Of a stretch of DNA of 64,000 nt, positions 12,650-24,314 are shown one piece after another. Origin of the DNA: Adineta ricciae (taxonomy: Eukaryota; Rotifera; Eurotatoria; Adinetida; Adinetidae); the NCBI GenBank assembly GCA_905250025.1, contig CAJNOJ010000017.1, positions 372,001 to 436,000 on the forward strand, written 5' to 3'. Position 1 is the stretch's first letter. Every line of letters starts with the position of its first letter. The translations under genes and the position numbers were made by a program. The notes beneath the pieces were generated by a model. That model was not told the DNA's origin, ran no database searches, and saw nothing but the letters and a program-made list of their open reading frames with translations.

Positions 12650-14543
12650 TTCTTGTCCAACATGCATATACCAAGCTCCAGTAACTCACTTGTTGAATCT
12701 AAACTCTATACGTTGTAAAAAAAACAATCAACTTCACAAATGAGATTCGCATACCTATGACATCTTAAGTTGCTCAAATCCTTCCCAAAGTTCCCATGAC
12801 TCATGACGAAATTAAAAAAAACAACAGATGCTATTATCATTAATATTTCTTTCTAACTAACCTCTTCTTGTTCGGCACAGAAGACTAAAAATGAACAATA
12901 ACACGCAACTTCATATAAGAGAATGTCAACATCATTTAAACAAAAGCATCCTTTGTAGGTTTCGTCAAATTATCTCGAATGCCTACGCAATGTTTTTCAT
13001 CAATCAAACATTTTTAACTGGCAAAAGTTGAATGACTTGCGTTTGGAATGATGATTGTGGTTGTCTGTTCATTTGTGTTATATAACAAGAAGATTACTTT
13101 TCATGTTCAGATATGGAAAGAACAAGCACAGACATACACATATAATACATGAACAAATCTGTCCTTCAATATGTTCACACCTCACATATCGCTCTCGTTT
13201 TATTAATTCTCGAAATCAAATCGATTGATTACTAGATGAGAAAGAATGGTAAAGACCTTCGATAAAAAACAGAAGTATATTCGATGATGAGTTCAATATG
13301 TAAATTTATTGATCCATTAAGAATTGATGGCGGTATTAACATACCTTTGACTTTCTCACATTTCATGAATCTTGTTTAATCATCATTCGAACATTATTGC
13401 ATCGATCGTACACGAACAGACGAAACGTTCATTGACTAAACAATCCCTCCTTTTGTGTCTCCCATTTGACAAACTAACGAACACGATGATCAATAGAACA
13501 AATAACGTCTGCCGTCTACTCTGGAGTCTTCTACACAAGTGGTTCTACAGCACATTGATTTATATCTACATCATTCATACTGTATCAATATTCCATAAGA
13601 AGAAGAAGAAGGATCAAAGTAAGTTTATACAAGTCTTTGTAAAGATTCAGTAGACAATAGACATATTCGTTTGTTCGAATATGCATGATCTTAGTCGAAA
13701 TTCATTCTTTGTTGTTTATTTTGCTAATCAATGAGTGACGCGTTTCAATGCTGAATACTTGACGTTCGTTCTGATCTCTTTTGAATACAAATAGAAATAT
13801 ATATGTATATTAATTTCATTCTTATTAAGTTCTTTGTTTATTTAACAAAGAGACGTCAATGACAATTGAATTGATATATTATACCTAAGGAAAAGTGAAG
13901 TGCAAAGAAGAACCTTGTGTTCCAATTGAAACCGATCATCTCTCAATTTTCTTCGCGGAATGTATTGCACAATCGAATGAATAAACAAAACGTTCTTTAC
14001 AGCATTTTCTATTTATCATCTTCAGGTCATACGGATGTGAATGACAATTTTGTTCATAAGACTTTCTTTCTCTTTTGTTTTCATTGCACGTTTTCACATC
14101 TATACCAATCTTCTGCACACTTTACTTCTGATGTTGAGAAAAAAAAGAGAATGAAAAGAAGTGAAAGCGAATTTATCGATAAAGCCTCCGGTTAAGAACT
14201 GCTTGCGTGTGTATAGGTATATATTTGGTCGAACGTTACTGCGATTAGAAAAAAAAACGAACAAGAAGAAGAAGGAGAGCAGAGGCGAATCGATAAACGA
14301 GAAAAAAGAAGAAAAAGAGAAGAAATGAAGTAACGTTCTTTCTTGTCTTTTGTGTTCCATTGTTCATCATCATCATCATTTAAATCAACAACTACCTATT
14401 CCTTTTTTTGCACTGGTTGCTTTGTGGTATTGTACTTCTCGTTCGTTCATTAGTAAGACGATTACAAACAAATACGTATTCAAAATAGCGTTTCTTCTTC
14501 ACACATTCTACAATATCATCACAGCTGATTCTGCTGTTGATTG
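12650..14543. other. Non-coding upstream region of the LIM gene
   Basis: Nearly 1.9 kb with only short, unsupported open frames. It is AT-rich, with a CAT repeat (TCATCATCATCATCATTT, about 14365-14382) shortly before the first coding exon of the LIM gene. It probably holds the promoter and 5'UTR of that gene. Confidence 0.5.
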
Positions 14544-17500
14544 ATGTTCACATTTCGTCAGTTCACATTACCATCATCACAATATATGTTGCACTATCAT
14601 ACTGATGTTCCTGTTGCCTGTAAAGACACAATGCCCACTGAGCAACAACAACGACAAACCAAACATCAACATCGAGAGCATAGTCTTTCACCTGATAGTT
14701 TAGACCGACGATTCTCGAAACAACAACAACAGCTTATATCCGATGATGTAGTTGATGAAGATGAATCATTTCTCTCATCATCTCCATCCTTAGCATCAGA
14801 CTCCATAAGTATCGATCAGCCACAAGTACATCAACGACAATTTAACACAACGAAAAGTATTCGCAAAACATTAACATATCACGGTCTTCTCAATAGTCAA
14901 TCATTCTTCTCGAATACTATTCACAATGACAACGATAACGACGATCTTGACGATGATCTCGATGAAATTCATCTCGATCAGGATGATGTAAATTTATTAT
15001 TTTCGGATCCAGATGATGGTCTCTTGTGTCGATTATCAAGTGACATAATCGATGTCGACGATGATTATGATGATGACAATGACGACTTTTGTCGACATAT
15101 CAGACCAATATCTATGGCCATGCCGTCCGATTTTCTCCTTTCTTCTTCATTACCATTTCAAGAACAGCAACAATATTTTCCTTATCATTTACTTGACCCG
15201 ATATCTGAAGCTGCTAGTGAAGATGAACGTCGAGCAGCTATATCTAATGTTCGTCAACCACAAAAACATAAACATAGTACTTCATCGTCATTATCTATGA
15301 GTGCTAATGGTAACTATGATGATGATACGACGACCAATGATGATCTTTCAACATTAAGTGATATTGATGAACAAGGAACATCGAGTTTACAATCGATCGC
15401 ACTATCTAATGATCAACATATTCACAAAAAACGACGTCATACAGAAAATTGTTCGATACATTGGTCGAATAGAGAAGCTCGTAAGTGAGATACGAATATG
15501 TGAGATTAACTATTTCGATTTCTCCTCAGAGGAAAAGAATAAGATTTGTTTGTATATGAGAGCGGTATTTTCATTTTATTGATTTAATCGCTAAAACTAT
15601 CGAATTGGAATGTAATCGATGAGATTTGTCGATCGTTTGTGTATACAAATAAGGAGGAAAAAAGAAAAGAGAGGAGGAGAGTGTGCGCGTTACGTGAAGT
15701 TTACATTCGAATAGTCACGCATAGGTCTTGCAATTCGAGCACTTGCATTAGTTTCTAATTCACTGATTTCGATAAACAAATTAGAGTATAAGGATGAGTA
15801 TTCTAATACATAAGAATAGCCTTTCTTTTTCTCGACTTAATTGAATATGAAATAAATGAAATCGTCAAAAGACTGGTTTAACAGTTCTGAAGTTGAAGGA
15901 GTCTATATAAATCTACGCAATAGGATAAAACATCTAAGAATAACGACAGTGGGCGGATGTTTGCTTGTCTATCAATTGTACAATTGATTATGCGAGCAAA
16001 GGTTCTTGCAAAGAAAAACATTCTTCTTTTTCGCTATTAGACAACTATGATTCCAGGCTTGAGAGAAATATCGACGGGATTGTTTCTCTTTGGCACTATT
16101 GTGTTTGGTGACAGATTCTTATTTTCTCTTCTTCTTATTGTATTCTGACAAAGATTTTCAACGAGGAAAACAACCTATGAAAGAGTATATGTATACATAT
16201 GACCTCTTTCTTTATCTCTTGTCTATTTTTCTACATTAGAATGATCTCATTGACAAAAAAAGAGCGAAGAAATAATCACCATGATATGTAATAGGTTTCT
16301 CTTCTTTTCTTTCCTATGTTCTATCGTATATTCGACAATTACTGATGGTACTTGTTGTTTATCCATGAGGGCTACACAGCGGGCACATTTCTTCCTCTTC
16401 TCTGGTTTTTTTTATCCATATATGTGTATACATTTTGTGTAGGATGGAATATAACAAGGAAAAACTGTAATAGGAAAAGAAGATGTAGAAGAAAAAGAAG
16501 GAAAAAAAGATGCGAGGGAGAAAAGAGTACATAAATATCTGGAACAACCCATACGTACAGTTCTTACTGTTGTTGCCGACGTCGTTACAGAAAGAAGCGG
16601 AAGCCAAAAGATTATTTGTAGCTGCTGCCATTACTGAAAGTTATTTTCATTCGAAGTTTATTTGCGTTGCAAACGAACAGAAGACAATTCGATAGATTTC
16701 TGTGTGCCGTTTACGAGCACTCATTCGATTGAATCCAGTGAACAATGACCGACTCAAATGAAGATTCGTGTATGTAAAATGACGTCATGATTATTGTTGT
16801 CGTTTTCTCTCGCAGTTACTTGTTAGATTTCATGCAATGAATATGCGTGTGTGTACATTTATCGAGAAAATTATTGTTCCTGAAGAATATTATTCATCTG
16901 ATTTTCTTCTTTTCTTTTTTCATAGCAATTGATCCCGCTGGTGGTGCTGATGATACATTGGAGCGTCTGCGTAATATTACAAAAATGTTTGCTAAGCCAA
17001 CAGATGACGATGAACGACAAAATCTGAAAAAAGTCGAGAAAGTTGCACCTAGTGACAAATTGAAGCAAACGTTTCAGAAGTAAGTTACCTCCGATGATTT
17101 CGATGAAAAGAAGAGAGAAAAAATTATCATCAGATCGATCGACTTTTTTTATAATTAGGCCGTGCACGTTTTTTTTTTGTACACGAATGCTTGTAGTCAG
17201 AAGAAAAGATGCAAAAAAGCAACATATGAGAAATTAGATAAGCAATCATCCATTTCATTGAGTTGCACGAAAGGAAACAAACGAAAAAAGGTGATTTCTC
17301 GTCGCACATCAATAAATCTTTTTTTCGACTAGAACTACACGATAGATACATTCCAATCTTAATAGACATCTCAATGTCAGAGTAAGTTTTCTTCGTTTTA
17401 ACTATGGACGAATCAGGTCTCTATTGATCAATTGAGATACTATTTACATTTCAGTCGATATTAGAAAAATGATAGTTGCTTTTCTTATCATATCGATGGC

Positions 17501-20500
17501 AAGTCTGCAAAAATAGAAAAATATTTCGAGACGTATTATATAAATATTTCTGACCGACTGTAATTCTGTATTCAGAAAGAAAGTTTGGAATAACAATAAT
17601 AATAATAATAGTAGTAGTAACGATCCTACGGTGTATTATATATCTGACTTCCGTTATTCATTGTTTGCGGTGCATGTTACAATTCCATCATTGTTGCTGA
17701 ATAGGTTTGAAGAGATTGCCTCGTCAAACGGTGCACAAGACGACGAGGAAGAAGAAGACGACAACCAAGCAGACGAGTCGGATGGTGTTGTTAGATCTAG
17801 ACGCAAGAAGAAGCCACCACGAGAACATGTATGAACAATAATTAAATTTTCGAACAAAATTTATCTTTGTACTCTGTTTAGGTTCCTTATCATGAAATGG
17901 CTGAAGTAAAAGATAAATTTGAAAAGGGTTTAGTTGACGAGAAACCGCGAGCAGAGAAACGATTGGACGTTCGTGTACAAAGTGGCTTAGCTTCATCGAA
18001 AAAACAAGCGTTCGAACAAGGTGAATTCGAACAGGAAGTGGAATCCCATATTAGTAAAGTTCAAGTCGATGCGGATCTTGTTGCTGGTTTAACTGCATCG
18101 AAGAAACAAGCATTTGAACAGCAACAACAAGATGGTGATGCCAACGTACAACGAATGGTTGTTGTTGACCGAGATGCGTTAGCTGGTGCTGCGACAGAGA
18201 AAAAAGCGAAATTCGAAAAAGGAGAATTTGAAAATGATTACCATGACTTAGGTTCAAATCGTGTGCAAGCCGATGCTGATCTTCTTGTCGGTGCAACGAC
18301 TGAAAAGAAAGCGAAATTCGAAAGTGGTCAAATGTCTGATCAAACAACAACATCATCACGTCGTGAAGAAGTTTTAAGTATGGTTGGAGCTGGTCTTGCT
18401 CAGGCTAAACGATCCGAATTATTGTCGAAAATTGATGCTGAACAACAAGTTCAAAGTTCTGGAGATCGTCATATTGATATTCAGCCCGAACAAGGCTTAG
18501 CAAAAGAACGACGAGAGCAATTAGCATCATTAGCAAGTACCGAATTCAAAGCGGGAGAAAAAACCCTCGATGTACAAACTGGTTTAGCAAGCACGATTAA
18601 AGAACAGTACATAGCTGATACGAGTAAATCATCTATCACAAAAACAGCCCAACCTGTTACTGTTGAAAGTGGATTGGCTAAAAGTCGAGCCACCGCATTC
18701 GAAAGTCCTGATGAAGGAACTGTATGTAGATGAAATTAGATTTGAATTCAATGCAACTTTCGTTACTTTGCCTAGATTAAACGAACAGTAGAAATTGATA
18801 ATGAACTTCGCGAGAGTGGTGTTGCTAAAGAGCGTGTAGCCATGTTTAAAAATCTACAAAGTGGTGCCCAACCTAATGCAAGTGGAAGTGATTCGAAAAT
18901 TCGCGTTGATGTAAGTGTTATTATCTATTTTCTCCTTTGACTAATTCATAGCGAGTAACTCTATTTATCTCTCTCTCTAAATAAAAGGATTTTCGATGGC
19001 ACGTTAATGTGTGCCAACCCATCAATGGTTCGATTTTAAGGAAAAAGTTAAAATTCATCGTAGGTCTCCTAATTGCTCAATGTTTTCTTAGTGGGATACT
19101 TCTGATTCACTCTAACACTAAATTACTAACGAACTACTTTAGCAGAAAGTGATTACTAGAGAAGAAATCAGTACTTTTAGTTTCCTGTAAGGTTTGATTT
19201 GCGTATATCCAGACACACACACATGCATATAAAAAAAGAACACATTTGCCAATGTCCTCTGTTGTTTTCTTTTTAGCGTGTCGAATTTTCTGACACGCTT
19301 GTCAACATGAGTGTAAGACTGAAGATAAAATCAACGGATACGGACAAAACTGTTGTCTCTTCCACTACATCCGGTGAGGTACACTGATTGTGTATATTCC
19401 CAAATATATATTTTTTTCTATTTTATTTATTGTTTTCTCTTTGAATCAAATGATTTTGTGAGCGTGTGTGCGTGTGAACACCCATCAATCTCTCACTCTA
19501 TACATATATCTCTGTATTCTATGTCTCGAAACGTGTGCATTTGTTTATGTATTTGTGTGTGTGTCTGGTATACTGCTACAAGTAGAACAATGCTTTATCT
19601 TTAATTATATTTTTCTATATTTTATTATGAATTTTTATTCTTTCATATACTCACAACACGCTTTCATTTCCTAATTCTCTCAATGCACTGTTGCAATACT
19701 ATTCATCTTGCTCTCAAATAAAAATAAGTCAATAATAACTTCAACAAAAATCTCTATTCATTGCTTTCGAACACATTTGTACCTTCTATGTTTCTTTTAA
19801 CAATATGCACAAAATACATTCATCATAGTTGAGAATATATTTATGTGCATACGAGTGCTTTCATAGATAGTGTCAAGGAACAGAAAATAACAGCATGATT
19901 AATCAAATCTGTTTTACGACTTTCTAGACTAGTTTATAGTGTATTTTTATCATCTACTATTTATTAATTTAGAAGCTGTATAAATAGTATTCTTTTATTG
20001 TTGGCAAGTTAAACATTGAGAGAGGTTTGCTTATTTGTTCGTAGATATCAGTGAAAGCTATTTCATACATAATTTACGTTTTTTTGCTTTATATTCAGAT
20101 GCGGAGGCGAGAAAAATGTATGAGTCAAAATGTAAGATTCGTTCATCCGACACATCTATGAGTATGATAGACAGATTGTTTTATTGATGAAGTCAATTTT
20201 CAAATCTATGGAGTGATCGATACGCTCTTCGTATGTTACATTCGATCAGTGAACTAGATAATTAGAAGAAATGAGTGTACAGTTGCATAAGAAAACGTGA
20301 GTAACCTTCGATCGATAGCAGGCGAATGCATATGTCCGTTCATATATATCGAATCTTTATCCTTCTTTCCTTTTTCTTTTCTCTCCTTCTTTTTCTCTTC
20401 ATTACCTGATCGAAATGAACTAAGAAACGAGATTGAATAAGAAAGAATTTAATGTCCGTTCTTTGTTACACAGAAATATAATAACTGACTACCACTGAGC

Positions 20501-20770
20501 TGAGATATTTGATTGAACACAATCATACATCGAGAAAGAGTAGAATCAACAGAGTTCAGATGTCAGAAGAATGTAACTCGATGACAATTATGAGTAATCA
20601 GTGACAATCATCTGTTTACAGAGATATTTTGATCACAATTGATTTCATTTACTAACTAACATATGGGTTGATTGCACTTTTGCTTTTTCACTCTTTCTCT
20701 CTCTCTCTCACTCGGCCTTTTTTGTCATTCTTTTCTACACTACTAAAACGTGTCTTACAAAACAGAAAGG

Positions 20771-20803
<33 letters not shown>

Positions 20804-22825
20804 ATTCACTCTTCTCTTCTCTTTCTTTGGCTATCGAAATATTTTATTCTCCGCCTCCTCCATCATCTTCTTCTTCTTCTCTATTCTCTTTTATATATTG
20901 TATGCCATTTTTCTAATATTTCTATCTAGGAGAACGGGAACGTTGTACGTGAAAGTGATAAACGTGAAGAAATTTACTTTGAAAAGGGTCAAACAAAACA
21001 ACTTGTCGAACAGTGGAAAACGAAAAAGATTTCACCTGACCGTGATACACCTGACGCTCAAGTTCTAAAAGACGCTGAAATACTTCAACAAGGTATGTAA
21101 TCAAAACGAATCATTCTTACGAGTTCCAACGCTCGCCTACAGAGAGAGAGAGAGAGACAGAGAGTGGGAACAAAAATATTCAAGGGTTCTATTTATATTT
21201 CAAACCATAGGTAAGGCGAAAAATATTGCCGAAATGTGGAAAACAATGGATAAAGAAAATACGCCACCGCCCGAACGTCGCGGACCACGTGCGATAACAC
21301 CGTCAGCTGACAACGAACGACGCCTTCCAGCCCCCGAAGATGTAATATATTTCAAATTCTCTCATTTCGATTCTGCACTTTTCAACTATACATTAGGATG
21401 ATCAGGTGGCTCGCAAACCAGGTTATGCAGATGATAAAGCAAACATTGAATCAGGTCACGCCAAAGCTGCTCGAGAAAGGTTTGTTGTTTTAGTTCTTCT
21501 CTGTATGATTTCATCTTATGCAGTATATAATCATCAATCGAATTGCATGTTATTGCCTAGTGATGAAGAGTATGTTGGTGTGGAGAGTCTCATCTCTATT
21601 GTGCATGACTTACAGAGTATGAATGGAAAGAGTGGTGATGATGATGAGTAGGTTTCCTTGCTTGTACCTTTATCCTTGATTCCATTGCTTTGCTTTTATT
21701 ATAATCTTCATCGGTAATTACCCACTTATCCTTGCGCGTATCTATCATTTATAGTGCGTTCAATGACTTATTGTATTTTATTTCGCAGATTGATGCAAAG
21801 TGCTGAACAGAGTAATGCAACGAACGTACGGAAAACATTGAAACAAATCACACCACCACCAGAAGGTGTTCGCAGGTATGAAGCATTGATGACGTGACAT
21901 CGAACTTATTCCAAAGAAATATTTGGTTTTCTCTAGAAAATCAGCTTCACCACCCGATTCAAGTAGCATTTCGAATAGTATATCGGAACAATACAATAAC
22001 AATGAGGAAATTGTCCCAACTAAAGGTCAAGCTCAATCATTAAAAAATCGCTTTGCTGAATATGAAAAAGACGCACTTAAAGTTGAAACAGCTTCATCGA
22101 AGATCAAATACACACCGAAACGATTTGTTGTATGTCTTCGACTTATTCTTCTTTGAAACTCCTGAGATTGAAAATGTTCTCTTGCCAGGATACACCGGCA
22201 CCTAAACAAGTGAATGTTGAACCTGCTGTGGACCCAACTAAATGCTCTGTTTGCAATAAAACAGTTTATGCAATGGAAAAAGTACGAGAATATCAACCAA
22301 ATCAATCTTTGTTTCATAGTTTAACAATTTCCTCCTCTTCTAGATCGAAGCTGACAAAAAAATTTATCACAAATCATGTTTTAAATGTATGCACTGCAAG
22401 TCTATACTGAAGTGAGTAGCACGAGCAATCCGTCTACATTTTTCTATTTCATTTTAGAAAAAAAAACCTCATTCAATTTCTTTTTTTACAATCAATCGTA
22501 GGCATTTGTCTTTTTTCTCTTTCCCTTCCGTGTGCCCTGTTTACTTTGTTATGAATGAGCATGTCCCGATTTCAATCATACTTTTCTTTGTCACTCTATC
22601 TTAACCTCATGCTTGTTATTTAGACTTGGCAATTACACCGCAAACGATGGACAAATCTATTGTAAACCCCATTTTCTTCAATTATTTGCTATCAAAGGAA
22701 ATTATTCGGCTGGCTTTGGTCTGAATGATCACAAGGCACGATGGCTGCCAAATTCATCATCATCATCGTCTCCTCCTAGTAGTATGTCATACGCACAAGA
22801 ATCAACATCATTCAACGAAAATTAA
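14544..22825 (+). CDS. LIM-domain actin-binding protein, EPLIN/LIMA1-like
   Basis: Thirteen exons (14544-15480, 16926-17079, 17705-17828, 17882-18721, 18776-18910, 20930-21092, 21211-21341, 21397-21479, 21789-21875, 21937-22129, 22189-22281, 22344-22411, 22624-22825) close in frame at 1069 residues. The first 312 residues are disordered, with Gln and Asp runs. A central block (exons 4-5) holds nine imperfect repeats of GLAxxKKxxFExGE type. A C-terminal single LIM domain reads CSVCNKTVYAMEK, HKSCFKCMHC, YCKPHFLQLFAIKGNYSAGF. The CxxC, HxxC, CxxC zinc ligands and the KGNYxxGF tail are as in EPLIN. Such proteins bundle and stabilise actin. Unlike its neighbours it has introns of 1.4 and 2.0 kb. 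The first exon is joined on phase agreement only. I chose ATG 14544; the frame is open 3 bp upstream only through a TTG. Confidence 0.86.
15481..16925 (+). other. Large first intron of the LIM gene
   Basis: The 1445-bp intron starts GTAAGT after NREA and ends TTTTTTCATAG. It holds pyrimidine- and purine-rich tracts and no convincing frame. An alternative promoter for a shorter LIM isoform could sit here, since the conserved part of the protein begins in the next exon. Confidence 0.5.
17591..17622. repeat. (AAT)n/(AGT)n microsatellite
   Basis: An AAT run followed by GTA/AGT units inside an intron of the LIM gene. Simple sequence only. Confidence 0.8.
19277..19312 (+). other. Candidate 12-codon cassette microexon
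   Basis: TTCTTTTTAG precedes 19277 and GTAAGA follows 19312. The 36 nt are open and phase 0 like both flanking exons (RVEFSDTLVNMS). Inclusion or skipping keeps the frame. No transcript evidence is available, so this may be chance. Confidence 0.3.
20692..20801. repeat. (CT)n and (GT)n simple repeats
   Basis: A CT tract (about 20692-20710) and a clean GT run of about 14 units (20772-20801) lie 130-240 bp before an exon of the LIM gene. A purine (AG)n counterpart occurs at 21141-21162. Confidence 0.9.
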
Positions 22826-23345
22826 TTCAATTTGCCTTTTGCTGCTTATTTGTGATTTCCTTTTCTTTCTTTCTTTCTCTTTTGCGTTTATTTATTCTTC
22901 AACATGCTTCATACTAACAGCCAAGCAGCAACATGTTTGTGTCATCTTGTGATCTGTTTCTTGTTCTTGTATAAAATGATTATTTCTTTTCTCTCTTTTT
23001 TTTCTGTCTCTTTTTTCAATAAGCATTAAATTATATACATTATTCTTAATCTTGTGTACGCTACTGTCGCTTCTCTCTCTCTCTGTTATTTGTCATCATG
23101 CAATATTACAAAAAGTTCTATTAAAACAAGAAAGAGTGTTTCTTTTATTTATATTTTGTTTGCTTTATTTGTTATGTTCCGCTTATATAAGAAACGAATT
23201 TGTTTTTTTTTCAATGATCATCTCTTCTTTTTTATTACTCGCAATCAATGAGAAGCAACGTGAACAAAAGCTTTCCGTACATTTGAATTAGCACCTCTCG
23301 AACAGTTTAGGAGAGGGAACAAACAACATTTATTGTATTTGAAAA
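22826..23345. other. Convergent 3' flanks
   Basis: T-rich sequence between the LIM gene and the convergent glycosyltransferase-like gene, probably the 3'UTR of the LIM gene. On the minus strand an AATAAA (plus TTTATT near 23328) lies just past the stop of the next gene. Confidence 0.5.
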
Positions 23346-24314
23346 CTAAACAACGGTAGAATGGGGTTTCGGTTTTTTCGCTGGTTGCTCTGCTGCCCAT
23401 TTTTCATATATCATTGCGCGACGTTCAAGGTCTGTATCAAAGTTAGCTGGCTGACCTTTATATTTAACAAATACTAATTCAAATGGATCGTGACTTATTG
23501 AATCCACAGATCTGTCGACAAATATCGGGCTTATCTGATGATTACACTGCCAATTTTCCTTTTTCCGAAAATCAACACCTTGATATTTCGTTTGTAATGA
23601 TGCTATTTGATAATTCGCATGAAGAATTGATTGACTTGCACCTATTTCACCGCTGAAGACTGCATCACTATAGTCTTTCTTACAATTAAATACGCCTGTC
23701 TTCTTGTCGGTTAATATCGCTAGGCCAATCTGATCTGTGACTAGGAGATAACTTTGAACATGTGGTTTGTGTTCGCAATTAATCGTCGAACCGGCTAGTT
23801 TGACTTCATCGGTAAGGAGTTTTGTATAGATATTGTACCACCACATTGATTCATGATCGAAATAAGCCACTAGAAAGGGCCCACGTATGGACGCGTTCAT
23901 AAAGATAAAGTATTTATATAGACTTGTTTTGATAAATTTATTTCCTAGAAACCAGCCAAATGTTCCAAAGTCAAAACATTCATTATCATGTTCGATGTAG
24001 TGTGCATTGACGGGAAGGCGTGGTAAACGATTTCGATCAAGAGGTGTATTGTTAAATTTCTGTAAGATGAAATAGTAATCAGCATTCTGAGCAGCATGAA
24101 CGCCATAACGAATTAAAAACTTCAAATTACCAAGAGATTGGACATCTGTATCGGCCCATACATAAATGATTAAGACTCGACCAGTATCGGCTGGTTTACG
24201 TAGATACACTGGATATCTTCGGTCAGGACCAAAAATAAATGAATAAATAAGGATTACATAAGGAAGTACGACGAAACACATAAAAGACGATCGATGCCGG
24301 CGTACAAACTCCAT
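23346..24314 (-). CDS. Intronless type II membrane protein, glycosyltransferase-like
   Basis: A single uninterrupted frame of 322 residues. A short basic N-terminus (MEFVRRHR) is followed by one membrane segment (about residues 10-29). The rest would be luminal or extracellular. Conserved-looking blocks are NECFDFGTFGWFLGNK (about 111-126), FIFMNASIRGPF (136-147) and AGSTINCEHKPHVQSYLL (174-191), plus a GEIGASQSILHANYQIASL block. I associate this combination with uncharacterised Golgi-type glycosyltransferase-like proteins found in scattered eukaryotes and bacteria. No donor or acceptor is known to me, and no DxD motif stands out except ADTD near residue 54. It is the only long gene here without introns. 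Start: the first in-frame ATG before the signal anchor. Confidence 0.72.
   Translation of the reverse strand: MEFVRRHRSSFMCFVVLPYVILIYSFIFGPDRRYPVYLRKPADTGRVLIIYVWADTDVQSLGNLKFLIRYGVHAAQNADYYFILQKFNNTPLDRNRLPRLPVNAHYIEHDNECFDFGTFGWFLGNKFIKTSLYKYFIFMNASIRGPFLVAYFDHESMWWYNIYTKLLTDEVKLAGSTINCEHKPHVQSYLLVTDQIGLAILTDKKTGVFNCKKDYSDAVFSGEIGASQSILHANYQIASLQTKYQGVDFRKKENWQCNHQISPIFVDRSVDSISHDPFELVFVKYKGQPANFDTDLERRAMIYEKWAAEQPAKKPKPHSTVV

Larger units (their letters stand above)
18911..20929 (+). other. 2-kb intron of the LIM gene
   Basis: It lies between GTAAGT after KIRVD and the acceptor TCTATCTAG at 20929. It contains a possible 36-nt cassette exon (19277-19312) and simple repeats near its 3' end. 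The rest is AT-rich and shows nothing coding. Confidence 0.55.

Noticed and set aside
20772-20801. Telomere-like GT repeat
   Set aside because: Plain (GT)n dinucleotide run inside an intron, without G-triplets.
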